From: Pseudomonas peradeniyensis
GTDB lineage: Bacteria > Pseudomonadota > Gammaproteobacteria > Pseudomonadales > Pseudomonadaceae
Assembly (NCBI RefSeq): GCF_014268935.2
Contig: NZ_JABWRJ020000002.1
Span: 798,001 to 862,000, forward strand
Length of the DNA: 64,000 nt
Direction of reading: 5' to 3'
Shown here one piece after another: positions 55,236-64,000 of this stretch. How positions within the stretch are numbered: the stretch's first letter is position 1; the number at the start of each line of letters is the position of its first letter. The notes beneath the pieces were generated by a model that searched no databases, was not told the origin of the DNA, and saw only the letters and a program-made list of their open reading frames with translations. Position numbers and translations under genes: made by a program.

Positions 55236-56453
55236 ATGGCTGTTGGTCTTGGTCCCCTGCCCACCCTGCACCCGGTTCCCGGTTTCGAACTCGGTATCGC
55301 CTCGGCGGGCATCAAGCGCCCAGGGCGCAAGGATGTGGTGGTGATGCGCTGCGCCGAAGGCTCCAGCGTCGCCGGCGTGTTCACCCTCAACGCCTTCTGC
55401 GCGGCCCCGGTGATCCTTTCCAAGCAGCGTGTGCAGGGCACCGTGCGTTACCTGCTGACCAACACCGGCAACGCCAACGCCGGCACCGGCGCGCCGGGCC
55501 TGGCCGCCGCCGAGCGCACCTGCGCCAAGCTGGCGGAGCTTGCCGGCGTGCCGGCTGAATCCGTGCTGCCGTTCTCCACCGGCGTGATCGGCGAGCCGCT
55601 GCCGGTCGAGAAGATCGAAGGCGCGCTGCAGGCCGCCCTGGACAACCTGTCGGAAAACCACTGGGCCGAAGCCGCCACCGGCATCATGACCACCGACACC
55701 CTGCCCAAGGGCGCCAGCCGCCAGTTCCAGTACGATGGCAAGACCATCACCGTTACTGGCATCAGCAAGGGCGCCGGCATGATCCGCCCGAACATGGCCA
55801 CCATGCTCGGCTACATCGCCACCGACGCCAAGGTCGCCCCGGCGGTGCTCAAGGACCTGATGCTCGACGGCGCCAACAAGTCGTTCAACCGCATCACCAT
55901 CGACGGCGACACTTCGACCAACGACTGCTGCATGCTGATCGCCACCGGCAAGGCCGATGTGCCGGAAGTCACCGAGGCCAGCGGCGCACTGTTCGAGGCG
56001 CTGAAAAAAGCGGTGTTCGAGGTGTGCATGGAGGTGGCCCAGGCCATCGTCCGTGACGGCGAAGGCGCCACTAAGTTCGTCACCGTGCAGGTCAACGGTG
56101 GTGGCAACCATCAGGAGTGCCTGGACGTCGGCTACGCCGTGGCCCACTCGCCGCTGATCAAGACCGCGCTGTTCGCCTCCGACCCCAACTGGGGCCGTAT
56201 CCTTGCCGCAGTCGGTCGTGCCGGCGTGCCGGCGTTGGACGTCAGCCTGATCGATGTGTACCTGGACAGCGTGTGCATCGCCAGCAAGGGCGGACGCAGC
56301 CCGAGCTACACCGAGGACCAGGGCGCCAAGGTGATGGCCCAGGAGGAGATCACCATCCGCATCGAGCTGGGCCGTGGCCAGTGCAGCGAAACCATCTGGA
56401 CCACTGACCTGTCCCACGAGTACGTGAAGATCAACGCCGAATACCGCACCTGA
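55236..56453 (+). CDS. argJ: Bifunctional ornithine acetyltransferase / N-acetylglutamate synthase ArgJ
   Basis: This 405-residue enzyme recycles the acetyl group in arginine synthesis. It transfers it from N-acetylornithine to glutamate and may also use acetyl-CoA. It is made as a precursor that cleaves itself at the Ala-Thr bond in [12 protein letters not shown] (near residue 190), which makes the Thr the N-terminal nucleophile of the beta chain. The ATG at 55236 has TAGGAG seven bases upstream; the frame opens at 55137 next to a REP and that start is rejected. Confidence 0.97.
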   Translation: MAVGLGPLPTLHPVPGFELGIASAGIKRPGRKDVVVMRCAEGSSVAGVFTLNAFCAAPVILSKQRVQGTVRYLLTNTGNANAGTGAPGLAAAERTCAKLAELAGVPAESVLPFSTGVIGEPLPVEKIEGALQAALDNLSENHWAEAATGIMTTDTLPKGASRQFQYDGKTITVTGISKGAGMIRPNMATMLGYIATDAKVAPAVLKDLMLDGANKSFNRITIDGDTSTNDCCMLIATGKADVPEVTEASGALFEALKKAVFEVCMEVAQAIVRDGEGATKFVTVQVNGGGNHQECLDVGYAVAHSPLIKTALFASDPNWGRILAAVGRAGVPALDVSLIDVYLDSVCIASKGGRSPSYTEDQGAKVMAQEEITIRIELGRGQCSETIWTTDLSHEYVKINAEYRT

Positions 56454-56455
56454 TC

Positions 56456-56513
56456 CATCGCGGGGCAAGCCCGCTCCCACGCAGACTGTCGTGGGAGCGG
56501 GCTTGCCCCGCGA
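56456..56513. repeat. REP pair, class A, inverted
   Basis: Two inverted class A units, separated by about nine bases, fill most of the short argJ-GST gap. They could form one long cruciform or hairpin that reduces read-through from argJ. Confidence 0.9.
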
Positions 56514-56547
56514 CTACTGCACACTGCCCGCAACATGGAGCCGAACC

Positions 56548-57180
56548 ATGAGCTATCACCTGATCATCGGCGACAAGCTGTATTCCTCCTGGTCGCTACG
56601 CGGCGCCCTGGCCCTCGAGCTGGCCGGCGTCCCCTACGAAGAAACCCTGGTCAAGCTCAACCAGCCTGACACCCGCCAGCGCCTGCTGGCTTTCTCGGCC
56701 ACCGCCAAGGTGCCGCTGCTGCAGAGCGAGCACGGCGTGATCGCCGACTCCCTGGCCATCGCCGAATACCTCAACGAACGCCACCCCGAGGCCCGCCTGT
56801 GGCCCGAGGACGTCGCCGCCCGTGCCCAGGCCCGTTCGGCCTGCGCGCAGATGCACAGCGGCTTCTTCGCCCTGCGCGGCGCCATGCCGTTCGATATGTC
56901 CCGTGACGAAGCACTGGCCGAGGTGCCGCTGGACGTGCAGGTCGATATCGACCGCATCGTCGCCCTGTGGAACGAATGCCGCGTGGTCGCCAAGGACACC
57001 GGTCCGTTCCTGTTCGGCCGGCCAACCCTGGCCGATGCATTCTTCGCCCCGGTGGCCGTGCGCCTGCGCACCTACCGCGTCGCGGTGCCGGCCGAAGCGG
57101 CCGCCTACATCGAGACCATCTACCAATGGCCGGCCTTCCAGGCCTGGCAACAAGCTGGCCTGGCGGAGCGTGAAGGGTGA
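56548..57180 (+). CDS. Glutathione S-transferase family protein
   Basis: This 210-residue GST-fold protein begins MSYHLIIGDKLYSSWSLRGA. The N-terminal thioredoxin-like domain has a probable catalytic Ser in the SSWSLRG helix start, the cis-Pro loop KVPLL and the SNAIL-like ADSLAIAEYL motif. The C-terminal helical domain starts near residue 90. Resemblance is to the zeta/theta-like bacterial GSTs whose substrates are unknown. The ATG at 56548 is used because the open frame upstream begins inside the REP. The stop codon overlaps the next gene (GTGA). Confidence 0.88.
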   Translation: MSYHLIIGDKLYSSWSLRGALALELAGVPYEETLVKLNQPDTRQRLLAFSATAKVPLLQSEHGVIADSLAIAEYLNERHPEARLWPEDVAARAQARSACAQMHSGFFALRGAMPFDMSRDEALAEVPLDVQVDIDRIVALWNECRVVAKDTGPFLFGRPTLADAFFAPVAVRLRTYRVAVPAEAAAYIETIYQWPAFQAWQQAGLAEREG

Positions 57181-58121
57181 AACGGATTCATGTAGTCGCA
57201 GCGGTCATTCGTGGTGCCGACGGGCGGATCCTGATCGCCCGCCGCGCCGATACCCAGCACCAGGGCGGCCTGTGGGAGTTCCCCGGCGGCAAGCTGGAGG
57301 AGGGCGAGGGCGTCGAGGCGGCGCTGGCCCGCGAGCTGCGCGAGGAGCTGGGTATCGAGGTCGCGGCTTCACGGCCGTTGATCAAGGTCAGTCACGACTA
57401 TCCGGACAAGCAGGTGCTGCTGGATGTGCGTGAAGTGCACGCCTTTACCGGCGAGCCCCACGGCGCCGAGGGGCAGCCCTTGGCCTGGGTGGCACCGCGT
57501 GACCTTGGCCAATATGAGTTCCCCGAGGCCAACAAGCCGATCGTCGCCGCAGCGCGCCTGCCAGACCAGTACCTGATCACGCCGGACGGGCTGGAAGTGC
57601 CAGAGCTGCTCAAGGGCATCCAGAAGGCTGTGGCCAGCGGCATCAAGCTGATCCAGCTGCGCGCCCCGGACATGTACGACCCCAAGTACCGCGATGTGGC
57701 GGTGGACGCGGTCGGCTTGTGCGCGGGCAAGGCTCAATTGATGCTCAAGGGGCCGTTGGAATGGCTGGGCGACTTCCCGTCGGCCGGCTGGCACCTGACC
57801 GCCGCGCAGTTGCGCAAGTACGCGGCCAAGGGGCGTCCATTCCCGAAGGAGCGCTGGCTGGCGGCGTCCTGCCACAGTGCCGAGGAACTGGCGCTGGCTG
57901 AGCAGATGGGGGTGGATTTCGTCACCCTGTCACCGGTGCAGGCGACCCAGACTCATCCCGAGGCGGTGCCGTTGGGGTGGGATGAAGCGCAGCGGTTGAT
58001 CGGCGGGATCAGCCATCCGGTGTTTCTGCTCGGCGGGGTCGGGCCTGGCGAGCGGGAGCGGGCCTGGGAGGTTGGGGCGCAGGGTGTTGCGGGGATCCGG
58101 GCGTTCTGGCCTGAGAACTGA
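57177..58121 (+). CDS. mutT: MutT-type Nudix hydrolase fused to a ThiE-like domain
   Basis: This is a 314-residue two-domain protein. Residues 1-130 are a MutT-like Nudix hydrolase, with a perfect Nudix box starting at GGKLEEGEGVEAALAREL and ending REELGI. This domain is expected to hydrolyse 8-oxo-dGTP and prevent A:T to C:G transversions. Residues about 135-314 resemble thiamine-phosphate synthase (IKLIQLRAPDMYDP; FVTLSPVQATQTHPEA; PVFLLGGVGPGERERA). The fused form is standard in Pseudomonas; whether the second domain is active is unknown. The GTG start at 57177 overlaps the GST stop codon. Confidence 0.92.
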   Translation: MKRIHVVAAVIRGADGRILIARRADTQHQGGLWEFPGGKLEEGEGVEAALARELREELGIEVAASRPLIKVSHDYPDKQVLLDVREVHAFTGEPHGAEGQPLAWVAPRDLGQYEFPEANKPIVAAARLPDQYLITPDGLEVPELLKGIQKAVASGIKLIQLRAPDMYDPKYRDVAVDAVGLCAGKAQLMLKGPLEWLGDFPSAGWHLTAAQLRKYAAKGRPFPKERWLAASCHSAEELALAEQMGVDFVTLSPVQATQTHPEAVPLGWDEAQRLIGGISHPVFLLGGVGPGERERAWEVGAQGVAGIRAFWPEN

Positions 58122-58145
58122 GTAATTGGGGCCGCTTTACGGCCT

Positions 58146-58212
58146 ATCGCGACACAAGGCCGCTCCTACAGGGATCGCGCGGTCCTCTGTAGGAGCGGCC
58201 TTGTGCCGCGAA
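58146..58212. repeat. REP pair, class B, inverted
   Basis: ATCGCGACACAAGGCCGCTC and its inverse GAGCGGCCTTGTGCCGCGAA face each other across about 15 bases between the convergent mutT fusion and the cobalamin adenosyltransferase gene. No other terminator is seen between these genes. Confidence 0.88.
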
Positions 58213-58238
58213 TGGGCTGCGAAGCAGCCCCAGCAATC

Positions 58239-58805
58239 TCAAGCCTCAGGTTTAGGCGCAGGCTGCCACAATACCTCGTCCACACCCTGTCGCCGCCCAA
58301 TGATCCGGGCCGCGACGAACAGCAGGTCCGACACCCGGTTGATATAGGCCAGCCCCACTCCCTCCAACGGTTCCAGCGCATTCAGCTGTTGGCAACGCCG
58401 TTCCGCCGCCCGCGCCGCACTGCGGCAGACATGGGCCTGGGCCACCAGCATCGAGCCCCCGGGCAGGATGAAATTCTTCAGCGGCCCCAACTCTTCGTTC
58501 CAGCGGTCGATGGCCGCCTCCAGGCGTTCCACCTCGGCAATGTTCAACGCCTGGTAGCTGGGCATCGCCAGCTCCCCGCCGAGGTCGAACAATCGGTGCT
58601 GACAAGGCGCCAGCACCTCGATCAGTTCGCCAAGTCCGGCCTCGGCCAGCCCGGCCAGCAGCACGCCCAACTGGCTGTTGAGGCTGTCCACCTCGCCGAT
58701 CGCCTCGATCCGCGGATGGTCCTTGGGCACCCGGCGGCCGTCGCCCAGGCCGGTTTCGCCTTTGTCGCCGGTGCGGGTGTAGATCTTCGACAGGCGATAG
58801 CCCAT
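58239..58805 (-). CDS. PduO-type ATP:cob(I)alamin adenosyltransferase
   Basis: This 188-residue trimeric enzyme transfers the adenosyl group of ATP to cob(I)alamin to form coenzyme B12. The PduO-type signatures are YTRTGDKGETGLGDGRRVPK at the N-terminus (ATP loop), EVDSLNSQLG, and the C-terminal VGLAYINRVSDLLFVAAR. It is directly downstream of the sensor kinase gene (one base between them), probably in the same transcript. Confidence 0.94.
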   Translation of the reverse strand: MGYRLSKIYTRTGDKGETGLGDGRRVPKDHPRIEAIGEVDSLNSQLGVLLAGLAEAGLGELIEVLAPCQHRLFDLGGELAMPSYQALNIAEVERLEAAIDRWNEELGPLKNFILPGGSMLVAQAHVCRSAARAAERRCQQLNALEPLEGVGLAYINRVSDLLFVAARIIGRRQGVDEVLWQPAPKPEA

Positions 58806-58806
58806 G

Positions 58807-60834
58807 TCATGTCTCCGTCTGGATGGTGGTCGGCTGGGCCGGGTTCAGGGGCAGGCGCAGGGTGAAGCAGGTGCCCTGGCCGGGGGTGGACTGCACTTCC
58901 ATCTGCCCCTTGTGGTTGTTAGTGATGATGAAGTACGACACCGACAGGCCCAGGCCGGTGCCCTGGCCGATTTCCTTGGTGGTGAAGAACGGCTCGAAGG
59001 TGCGCTTGCGCACGGTCTCGGGCATGCCGACGCCATTGTCCTCGACCTGGATTTCCGCCCACGGCGGGTTGAGCCGGGTGCGCAGGGTGATGCGCCCTGG
59101 TTCGCTGGGCTGCGGGCGCTGGTGGATGGCCTGGGCGGCGTTTTTCAGCAGGTTCAACAGCACCTGTTCGAGTTCGTTGGCGGTGCAGGGCACCGGGCCC
59201 AGTTGCGGGTCGAACTGGCGGACGATGGCCTGGCCCTTGAAGTCGAAGCCGATGGCCAGGTCGAAGTCGTTGCCGGCGATCTCCACGGCCTGGTCGATCA
59301 GCGCCGGTAGCTCGCAAGGGGCCAGTTGGCGGTTGCTGCGGCGGCTGAAGCTGAGCATGTGGGTGACGATCTTGGCCGCTCGGGCGCCGGCCTGCTGGAT
59401 GCCGTCGAGCAGTTGCGGCACCTCGCGGCTTTCCAGGTAGCGGTTGACGGCCGGCAGGTCGATGCCCAGCTCGCCGGCCTGTTCCTGGTTGCGCGGCAGG
59501 TCCGGCGACAGGCGCCGGCGGATGTTCTGCACGTTGTGCAGGATGGCGCCCAACGGGTTGTTGATCTCGTGGGCCATGCCTGCGGCCAGGCCGCCGACCG
59601 AGAGCATCTTCTCCGATTGCACCATCATCTCTTCCAGGGACAGGCGCTGGGTGATGTCGTCGATGCGGATCACCACGCCACGGCCAGCGCCACCCATCAG
59701 CGGGTAGAAGGTCAGGGCATAGTGGCGCAGGTCTTCGCCCTTGGGCCAGGTGACCCGTTCGATCTTGGCCACCCGGTGTTTCTCCACGCTCTCCTTGAGC
59801 TGCGGCAGGAAGGGCTTGAGCGGCTCAAAGGCGAGGAACACCGGCTGGTTCAGTGCCTCGTCCAGCGGTGTGCCGGAGAGCACCGTGGCCTCGTGGTTCC
59901 ACTGGGTGACGTAGAGCTGCTCGTCGAGGGCGATCAGCGCCGAAGGCATGGAATCGATAATGCTGTTCAGGTAGTTCTGAAAGCCTGTGAGCTTCTTCTC
60001 GATCTTGCTGCGCACCTGGACTTCAAGTTCCAGCTTGCGGTTGGTGTGGCGGGTTTCCTCGGCCAGGCCCTGGGCCTGGTCGTAGGCGTCCTGGAACTCG
60101 TCGCGGGTGCGCTTGAGCTGCTGCTCGCGGGCCTCGATGCGCGACAGCATGGTGTTGAACGCCTCGGCCAGGCTGCCGATCTCGTCGTCGTTGCCGCGCT
60201 GGGCGCGCAGGGCATAGCTCTCCTCGCGGGTGACCTGGCGGGTCAGCTCTTCGAGGCGATTGATCGGCACGGTGATCAGGCGCTTGATCTGCCGGGCGAT
60301 GACCAGCCACAGCAGTATGCTGAACACCAGGATGGCCAGGCTGGCGGAGAGGGTGCCGGTGTAGAACGCGGTGGGCAGCTCGCTGCTGGCTACCAGCAGC
60401 AGGTGCGCGGGCGGGGCGGCGCTACGCGGCAGGCGGATCAGCTGGGTGCTGCGAAACTCCATCAGGCGCCAGCCGTCGATGTTGCGGTAGCGCTTGGGCA
60501 GGGTCAGCGGGTCGCCGTGCTGCAGCTGGGCCAGCATCTGCCCATCGCCGCCATAGATCGCGGCGGCGCGCAACGGCGAGTAGCTGTCGAGCTCCTTGAG
60601 CAGCGCCGTGGCGTTCTCCGTCGAGTCGCCGGCGCGCGCGGACAGCTGCGGGTTGGAGACCAGCCGACCGATGGTCTGCAGGGCCTGGGGCGCCATGCTT
60701 TCCTGGGTGATCCAGTAGGCGGCGCTGATGAAGGCGAGGTTGGCCACCAGCAGGATGGTCACCAGCAGCACCAGCAGGGCCGCCAGCAGTTTCTGCCCGA
60801 CCGGGAGGTTTTCCAGGCGTTGACGCAGGGTCAT
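58807..60834 (-). CDS. Membrane sensor histidine kinase (HAMP-PAS-HisKA-HATPase), orphan
   Basis: This 675-residue kinase has TM1 (about residues 16-40), a periplasmic sensor region (about 41-160) and TM2 (about 161-181). A HAMP region with an adjoining coiled coil (about 182-285) and a PAS domain (about 288-395) follow. HisKA has His422 in GMAHEINNPLGAI, and the HATPase domain ends near 665 (VEDNGVGMPE, GTGLGLSVSYFI). The NtrB-like HEINNPLGA H-box fits kinases that often partner with NtrC-type or stand-alone regulators. No response regulator gene is next to it. The signal is unknown. Confidence 0.9.
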   Translation of the reverse strand: MTLRQRLENLPVGQKLLAALLVLLVTILLVANLAFISAAYWITQESMAPQALQTIGRLVSNPQLSARAGDSTENATALLKELDSYSPLRAAAIYGGDGQMLAQLQHGDPLTLPKRYRNIDGWRLMEFRSTQLIRLPRSAAPPAHLLLVASSELPTAFYTGTLSASLAILVFSILLWLVIARQIKRLITVPINRLEELTRQVTREESYALRAQRGNDDEIGSLAEAFNTMLSRIEAREQQLKRTRDEFQDAYDQAQGLAEETRHTNRKLELEVQVRSKIEKKLTGFQNYLNSIIDSMPSALIALDEQLYVTQWNHEATVLSGTPLDEALNQPVFLAFEPLKPFLPQLKESVEKHRVAKIERVTWPKGEDLRHYALTFYPLMGGAGRGVVIRIDDITQRLSLEEMMVQSEKMLSVGGLAAGMAHEINNPLGAILHNVQNIRRRLSPDLPRNQEQAGELGIDLPAVNRYLESREVPQLLDGIQQAGARAAKIVTHMLSFSRRSNRQLAPCELPALIDQAVEIAGNDFDLAIGFDFKGQAIVRQFDPQLGPVPCTANELEQVLLNLLKNAAQAIHQRPQPSEPGRITLRTRLNPPWAEIQVEDNGVGMPETVRKRTFEPFFTTKEIGQGTGLGLSVSYFIITNNHKGQMEVQSTPGQGTCFTLRLPLNPAQPTTIQTET

Positions 60835-60870
60835 GGGTGAAGAGGTGTCCTGTCCTGTGGATAAGGGGCG

Positions 60871-61875
<1,005 letters not shown>

Positions 61876-61888
61876 CTGGAGATCATCC

Positions 61889-62374
61889 ATGCCTTCGTTC
61901 GACGTGGTATCGGAACTGGACAAGCACGAAGTGCAGAACGCCGTCGACAACGCCATCAAGGACCTCGACCGCCGTTACGACCTCAAGGGCAAGGGCACCT
62001 TCGAGTTCAAGGACAAGGAGCAGACCGTGCTGCTGACCGCCGAGGAGGAGTTCCAACTCGAGGCGATGCTGGAAATCCTGCGCCTGGCGCTGGTCAAGCG
62101 CAAGATCGACGTCAAATGCCTGGAAACCAAGGACCCCTACGCATCCGGCAAGGAAAAGAAACAGGAAGCCAAGTTCCGCGAAGGCATCGACAAGGACCTG
62201 GCCAAGAAGATCGTCGCCACCATCAAGGACGGCAAGCTCAAGGTCCAGGCCGCCATCCAGGGCGAGCAGGTTCGCGTGACCGGCAAGAAGCGTGACGACC
62301 TGCAGGAAGCCATCGCCCTGCTGCGCACCAAGGAATTCGACATGCCGCTGCAGTTCAACAACTTCCGCGACTGA
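61889..62374 (+). CDS. yajQ: YajQ family nucleotide/cyclic-di-GMP-binding protein
   Basis: This 161-residue UPF0234 protein begins [20 protein letters not shown] and has two ferredoxin-like repeats. Family members bind nucleotides; in Xanthomonas and Pseudomonas a YajQ protein has been reported to bind cyclic di-GMP and interact with transcription factors. Start ATG 61889 is supported by GGAG and by the family N-terminus; the upstream open frame from 61712 runs antisense into panE and is rejected. Confidence 0.95.
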   Translation: MPSFDVVSELDKHEVQNAVDNAIKDLDRRYDLKGKGTFEFKDKEQTVLLTAEEEFQLEAMLEILRLALVKRKIDVKCLETKDPYASGKEKKQEAKFREGIDKDLAKKIVATIKDGKLKVQAAIQGEQVRVTGKKRDDLQEAIALLRTKEFDMPLQFNNFRD

Positions 62375-62380
62375 TACTCG

Positions 62381-62430
62381 GCGGCCCGGAACCTTGATGG
62401 CGCAGTGATGTCCATCGGGGTCCGGGCCGC
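62381..62430 (+). terminator. Long hairpin between yajQ and the mscS-like gene
   Basis: GCGGCCCGGA (62381-62390) pairs perfectly with TCCGGGCCGC (62421-62430). Inside it ACCTTGATGG pairs with CCATCGGGGT with two G-T wobbles, giving a 20-bp stem with an 11-base loop. The downstream sequence TTGCTTTGCG has no true T run, so this could be a terminator for yajQ or a structured leader of the channel gene. Confidence 0.6.
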
Positions 62431-62486
62431 TTGCTTTGCGTTGCCCGCCTCATCGTGTACTTGCCGTTCGGCATCAGGAGATAAAC

Positions 62487-63326
62487 ATGGATTTGAACGC
62501 TGAAGTCGATCAGCTGGTCCGCCAATCGCAAACCTGGCTCCCCTTGATCATGGAGTACGGCAGCCGCCTGTTGCTGGCGCTGCTGACCCTGGCCATTGGC
62601 TGGTGGATCATCAACAAGGTCAGCGCCCGCCTGGGCAAGCTGGTCGGCCTGCGCGCCGACGCGGCGCTGCAGGGCTTCATCAGCACCCTGGCCAACATCG
62701 TGCTGAAGGTGCTGCTGATGGTCAGCGTGGCGTCGATGATCGGCATCGAGACCACCTCGTTCGTCGCCGCCATCGGTGCCGCGGGCCTGGCCATCGGCCT
62801 GGCCTTGCAGGGGAGCCTGGCGAACTTCGCCGGCGGCGTGCTGATCCTGATGTTCCGTCCGTTCCGCATCGGTGACTGGATCGAGGCGCAAGGTGTCGCG
62901 GGCACCGTGGACAGCATCCAGATCTTCCACACCGTGCTGCGCACCGGCGACAACAAGACGGTGATCATGCCCAACGGCAGCCTGTCCAACGGCATCATCA
63001 CCAACACCAACCGCCAGCCGACCCGCAAGGTGGTGTTCGACGTGGGCGTGGACTACGACGCCGACCTGCAGAAGGCGCGCAACGTGCTGCTGGAGCTGGC
63101 CCAGGACCCGCGCGTGCTGCAGGATCCGGCGCCACAGGCGGTGATCTCGACCCTGGGTGACAGCTCGATCACCGTGTCGCTGCGCATCTGGGTCAAGACC
63201 GCCGACTACTGGGACGTGTTGTTCATGCTCAACGAGCATGCCCGCGACCGCCTCAAGGCCGAAGGGATCGACATTCCGTTTCCGCAGCGGGTGATCCGCG
63301 TGGTGCAGGAGGCGGCGGTCCAGTAA
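62487..63326 (+). CDS. Small-conductance mechanosensitive channel, MscS family
   Basis: This 279-residue MscS-type channel has three transmembrane helices. The pore-lining TM3 is GAAGLAIGLALQGSLANFAG (about residues 95-115). The beta domain continues with FRIGDWIEAQGVAGTVDSIQ and VIMPNGSLSNGIITN. It releases osmolytes under hypo-osmotic shock. Length and layout match E. coli MscS (286 residues). The ATG at 62487 follows AGGAGATAA; the longer frame from 62436 is rejected. A REP pair follows. Confidence 0.94.
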   Translation: MDLNAEVDQLVRQSQTWLPLIMEYGSRLLLALLTLAIGWWIINKVSARLGKLVGLRADAALQGFISTLANIVLKVLLMVSVASMIGIETTSFVAAIGAAGLAIGLALQGSLANFAGGVLILMFRPFRIGDWIEAQGVAGTVDSIQIFHTVLRTGDNKTVIMPNGSLSNGIITNTNRQPTRKVVFDVGVDYDADLQKARNVLLELAQDPRVLQDPAPQAVISTLGDSSITVSLRIWVKTADYWDVLFMLNEHARDRLKAEGIDIPFPQRVIRVVQEAAVQ

Positions 63327-63341
63327 CGCCGCGTCGCTTCC

Positions 63342-63409
63342 CATCGCGGGGCAAGCCCGTTCCCACATGGCCAGTGCCGGTCTTGTGGGAGCGGGCTTGC
63401 CCCGCGATG
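63342..63409. repeat. REP pair, class A, inverted
   Basis: Reverse and forward class A units lie between the channel gene and the MFS transporter gene. The left unit has one T for C change (CCCGTTCCC). Confidence 0.9.
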
Positions 63410-63487
63410 CTTTTCAAGACCCTTACACTTGTTCACAGCCGGGTACTGTCATTTCTGGCATATACCTTGATCCTGCCTACAAACCCG

Positions 63488-64000
63488 ATGTCTGCCATGA
63501 AACCTTTGCTGTATATCACTCCCTTGCGCGCCTTGCTGTTCGGCCTGACCCTGGCGCTGTTCGAATTGCTGACCTATCTCGCCAGCGATGCGGTCATGCC
63601 CGCCATGCCGGTAGTCGTCGGCGATCTTCAGGCCAGCCCCGAGTACATTCCCCACGCCCTGAACTTGTACCTGCTGGGCGGGGTACTGCTGCAGTGGCTG
63701 ATCGGCCCGCTGGCGGATCGCTACGGCCGACGCCCGTTGCTGCTGGGCGGCTGCATCTTCTTCGGCCTGGCTTGCCTGGCGACCTTCTGGGTGCAGGACA
63801 TCGGCCTGTTCAACCTGTTGCGCCTGTTGCAGGGTATCGGCCTGGGTTTCGTGGTCACGGTCAGCTACCCGGCGCTCAACGAAGCGTTCAGCGAAGCAGA
63901 CGCGGTGCGCATGATGGCGCTGCTGGCCAATATCGCCCTGCTGTCGCCGCTGCTCGGCCCGCTGGTGGGCACCCTGATGCTGCAATGGCTGGACTGGCGC
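63488..64000 (+). CDS. MFS multidrug transporter, MdfA/Bcr-like (partial, cut by window end)
   Basis: The first 171 residues are open to the window edge. They contain transmembrane helices and the MFS motif A-type loop GPLADRYGRRPLLLGG. The TM1 region FELLTYLASDAVMPAMPVVV matches the E. coli MdfA TM1 pattern, in which an acidic residue (Glu26, here the Glu of FELLTY) binds cationic drugs. TM4-TM5 read LLRLLQGIGLGFVVTVSYPA and ALLANIALLSPLLGPLVG, again MdfA-like. A proton-driven efflux pump is the likely role. ATG 63488 is the first start; an in-frame ATG at 63497 is possible, and neither has a strong ribosome-binding site. Confidence 0.85.
   Translation, partial: MSAMKPLLYITPLRALLFGLTLALFELLTYLASDAVMPAMPVVVGDLQASPEYIPHALNLYLLGGVLLQWLIGPLADRYGRRPLLLGGCIFFGLACLATFWVQDIGLFNLLRLLQGIGLGFVVTVSYPALNEAFSEADAVRMMALLANIALLSPLLGPLVGTLMLQWLDWR

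Noticed and set aside
55056..58212. Repeated inverted units considered as a CRISPR array
   Set aside because: The copies are scattered singly or as inverted pairs, not as regularly spaced direct repeats with unique spacers, and no cas genes are present. They are REP elements.

Overview
The window is high-GC chromosomal DNA of a Pseudomonas, most likely of the P. putida/P. fluorescens lineage. The evidence is the unbroken mraZ-to-lpxC division/cell-wall cluster followed by dciA-secA-argJ, the rplM-rpsI-petABC-sspAB block, the lpoA-yraN-diaA-dolP block divergent from rsmI, many Pseudomonas-type REP palindromes, and protein signatures such as methionine gamma-lyase with Cys116/Lys240/Asp241. No rRNA, tRNA, CRISPR array or insertion sequence was seen.

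Layout. 1-3050: sulfate activation (cysD-cysNC). 3060-7730: methionine catabolism, with the Lrp-type regulator mdeR divergent from mdeA (methionine gamma-lyase) and mdeB (a dedicated 2-oxobutyrate dehydrogenase E1). 7740-14000: housekeeping and accessory genes (zapG, a small alpha/beta hydrolase, trpS, zapE, a GlxA/AraC-type regulator, a Tas-like aldo-keto reductase). 14157-19014: rplM-rpsI, the cytochrome bc1 operon petABC, and sspA-sspB. 19073-26213: accessory DNA with one unknown membrane-anchored protein and two tandem subtilase autotransporters. 26278-31063: envelope genes (YgdR-like lipoprotein, dolP, diaA, yraN, lpoA) and divergent rsmI. 31132-31490: RNase P RNA. 31700-49583: the complete dcw cluster, mostly with overlapping or touching genes, with an apparent autoregulatory MraZ promoter/operator in front. 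49837-51343: a low-GC three-gene cassette of an Hcp tube protein, a putative DUF4225-type effector and a small membrane protein that looks like its immunity partner, placed between lpxC and dciA. 51462-58121: dciA, secA, argJ, a glutathione S-transferase and a MutT/ThiE-like fusion. 58239-64000: cobalamin adenosyltransferase, an orphan sensor kinase, panE, yajQ, an MscS channel and the start of an MdfA-like MFS transporter cut by the window end.

As I remember Pseudomonas gene order, the backbone is core synteny and three segments look like lineage-variable insertions: mdeRAB, the autotransporter pair and the hcp cassette. The cassette is the best candidate for a little-described system: tube carrier, toxin and immunity are translationally coupled (TTGA and ATGA overlaps) in one orphan operon with no other type VI secretion genes in the window. 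Regulatory observations include an inverted repeat between mdeR and mdeA, an MraZ box array at the start of the dcw transcript, and a terminator-like hairpin ending just before the yajQ ribosome-binding site. Two REP sequence classes fill the gaps between genes and never mix within a pair.
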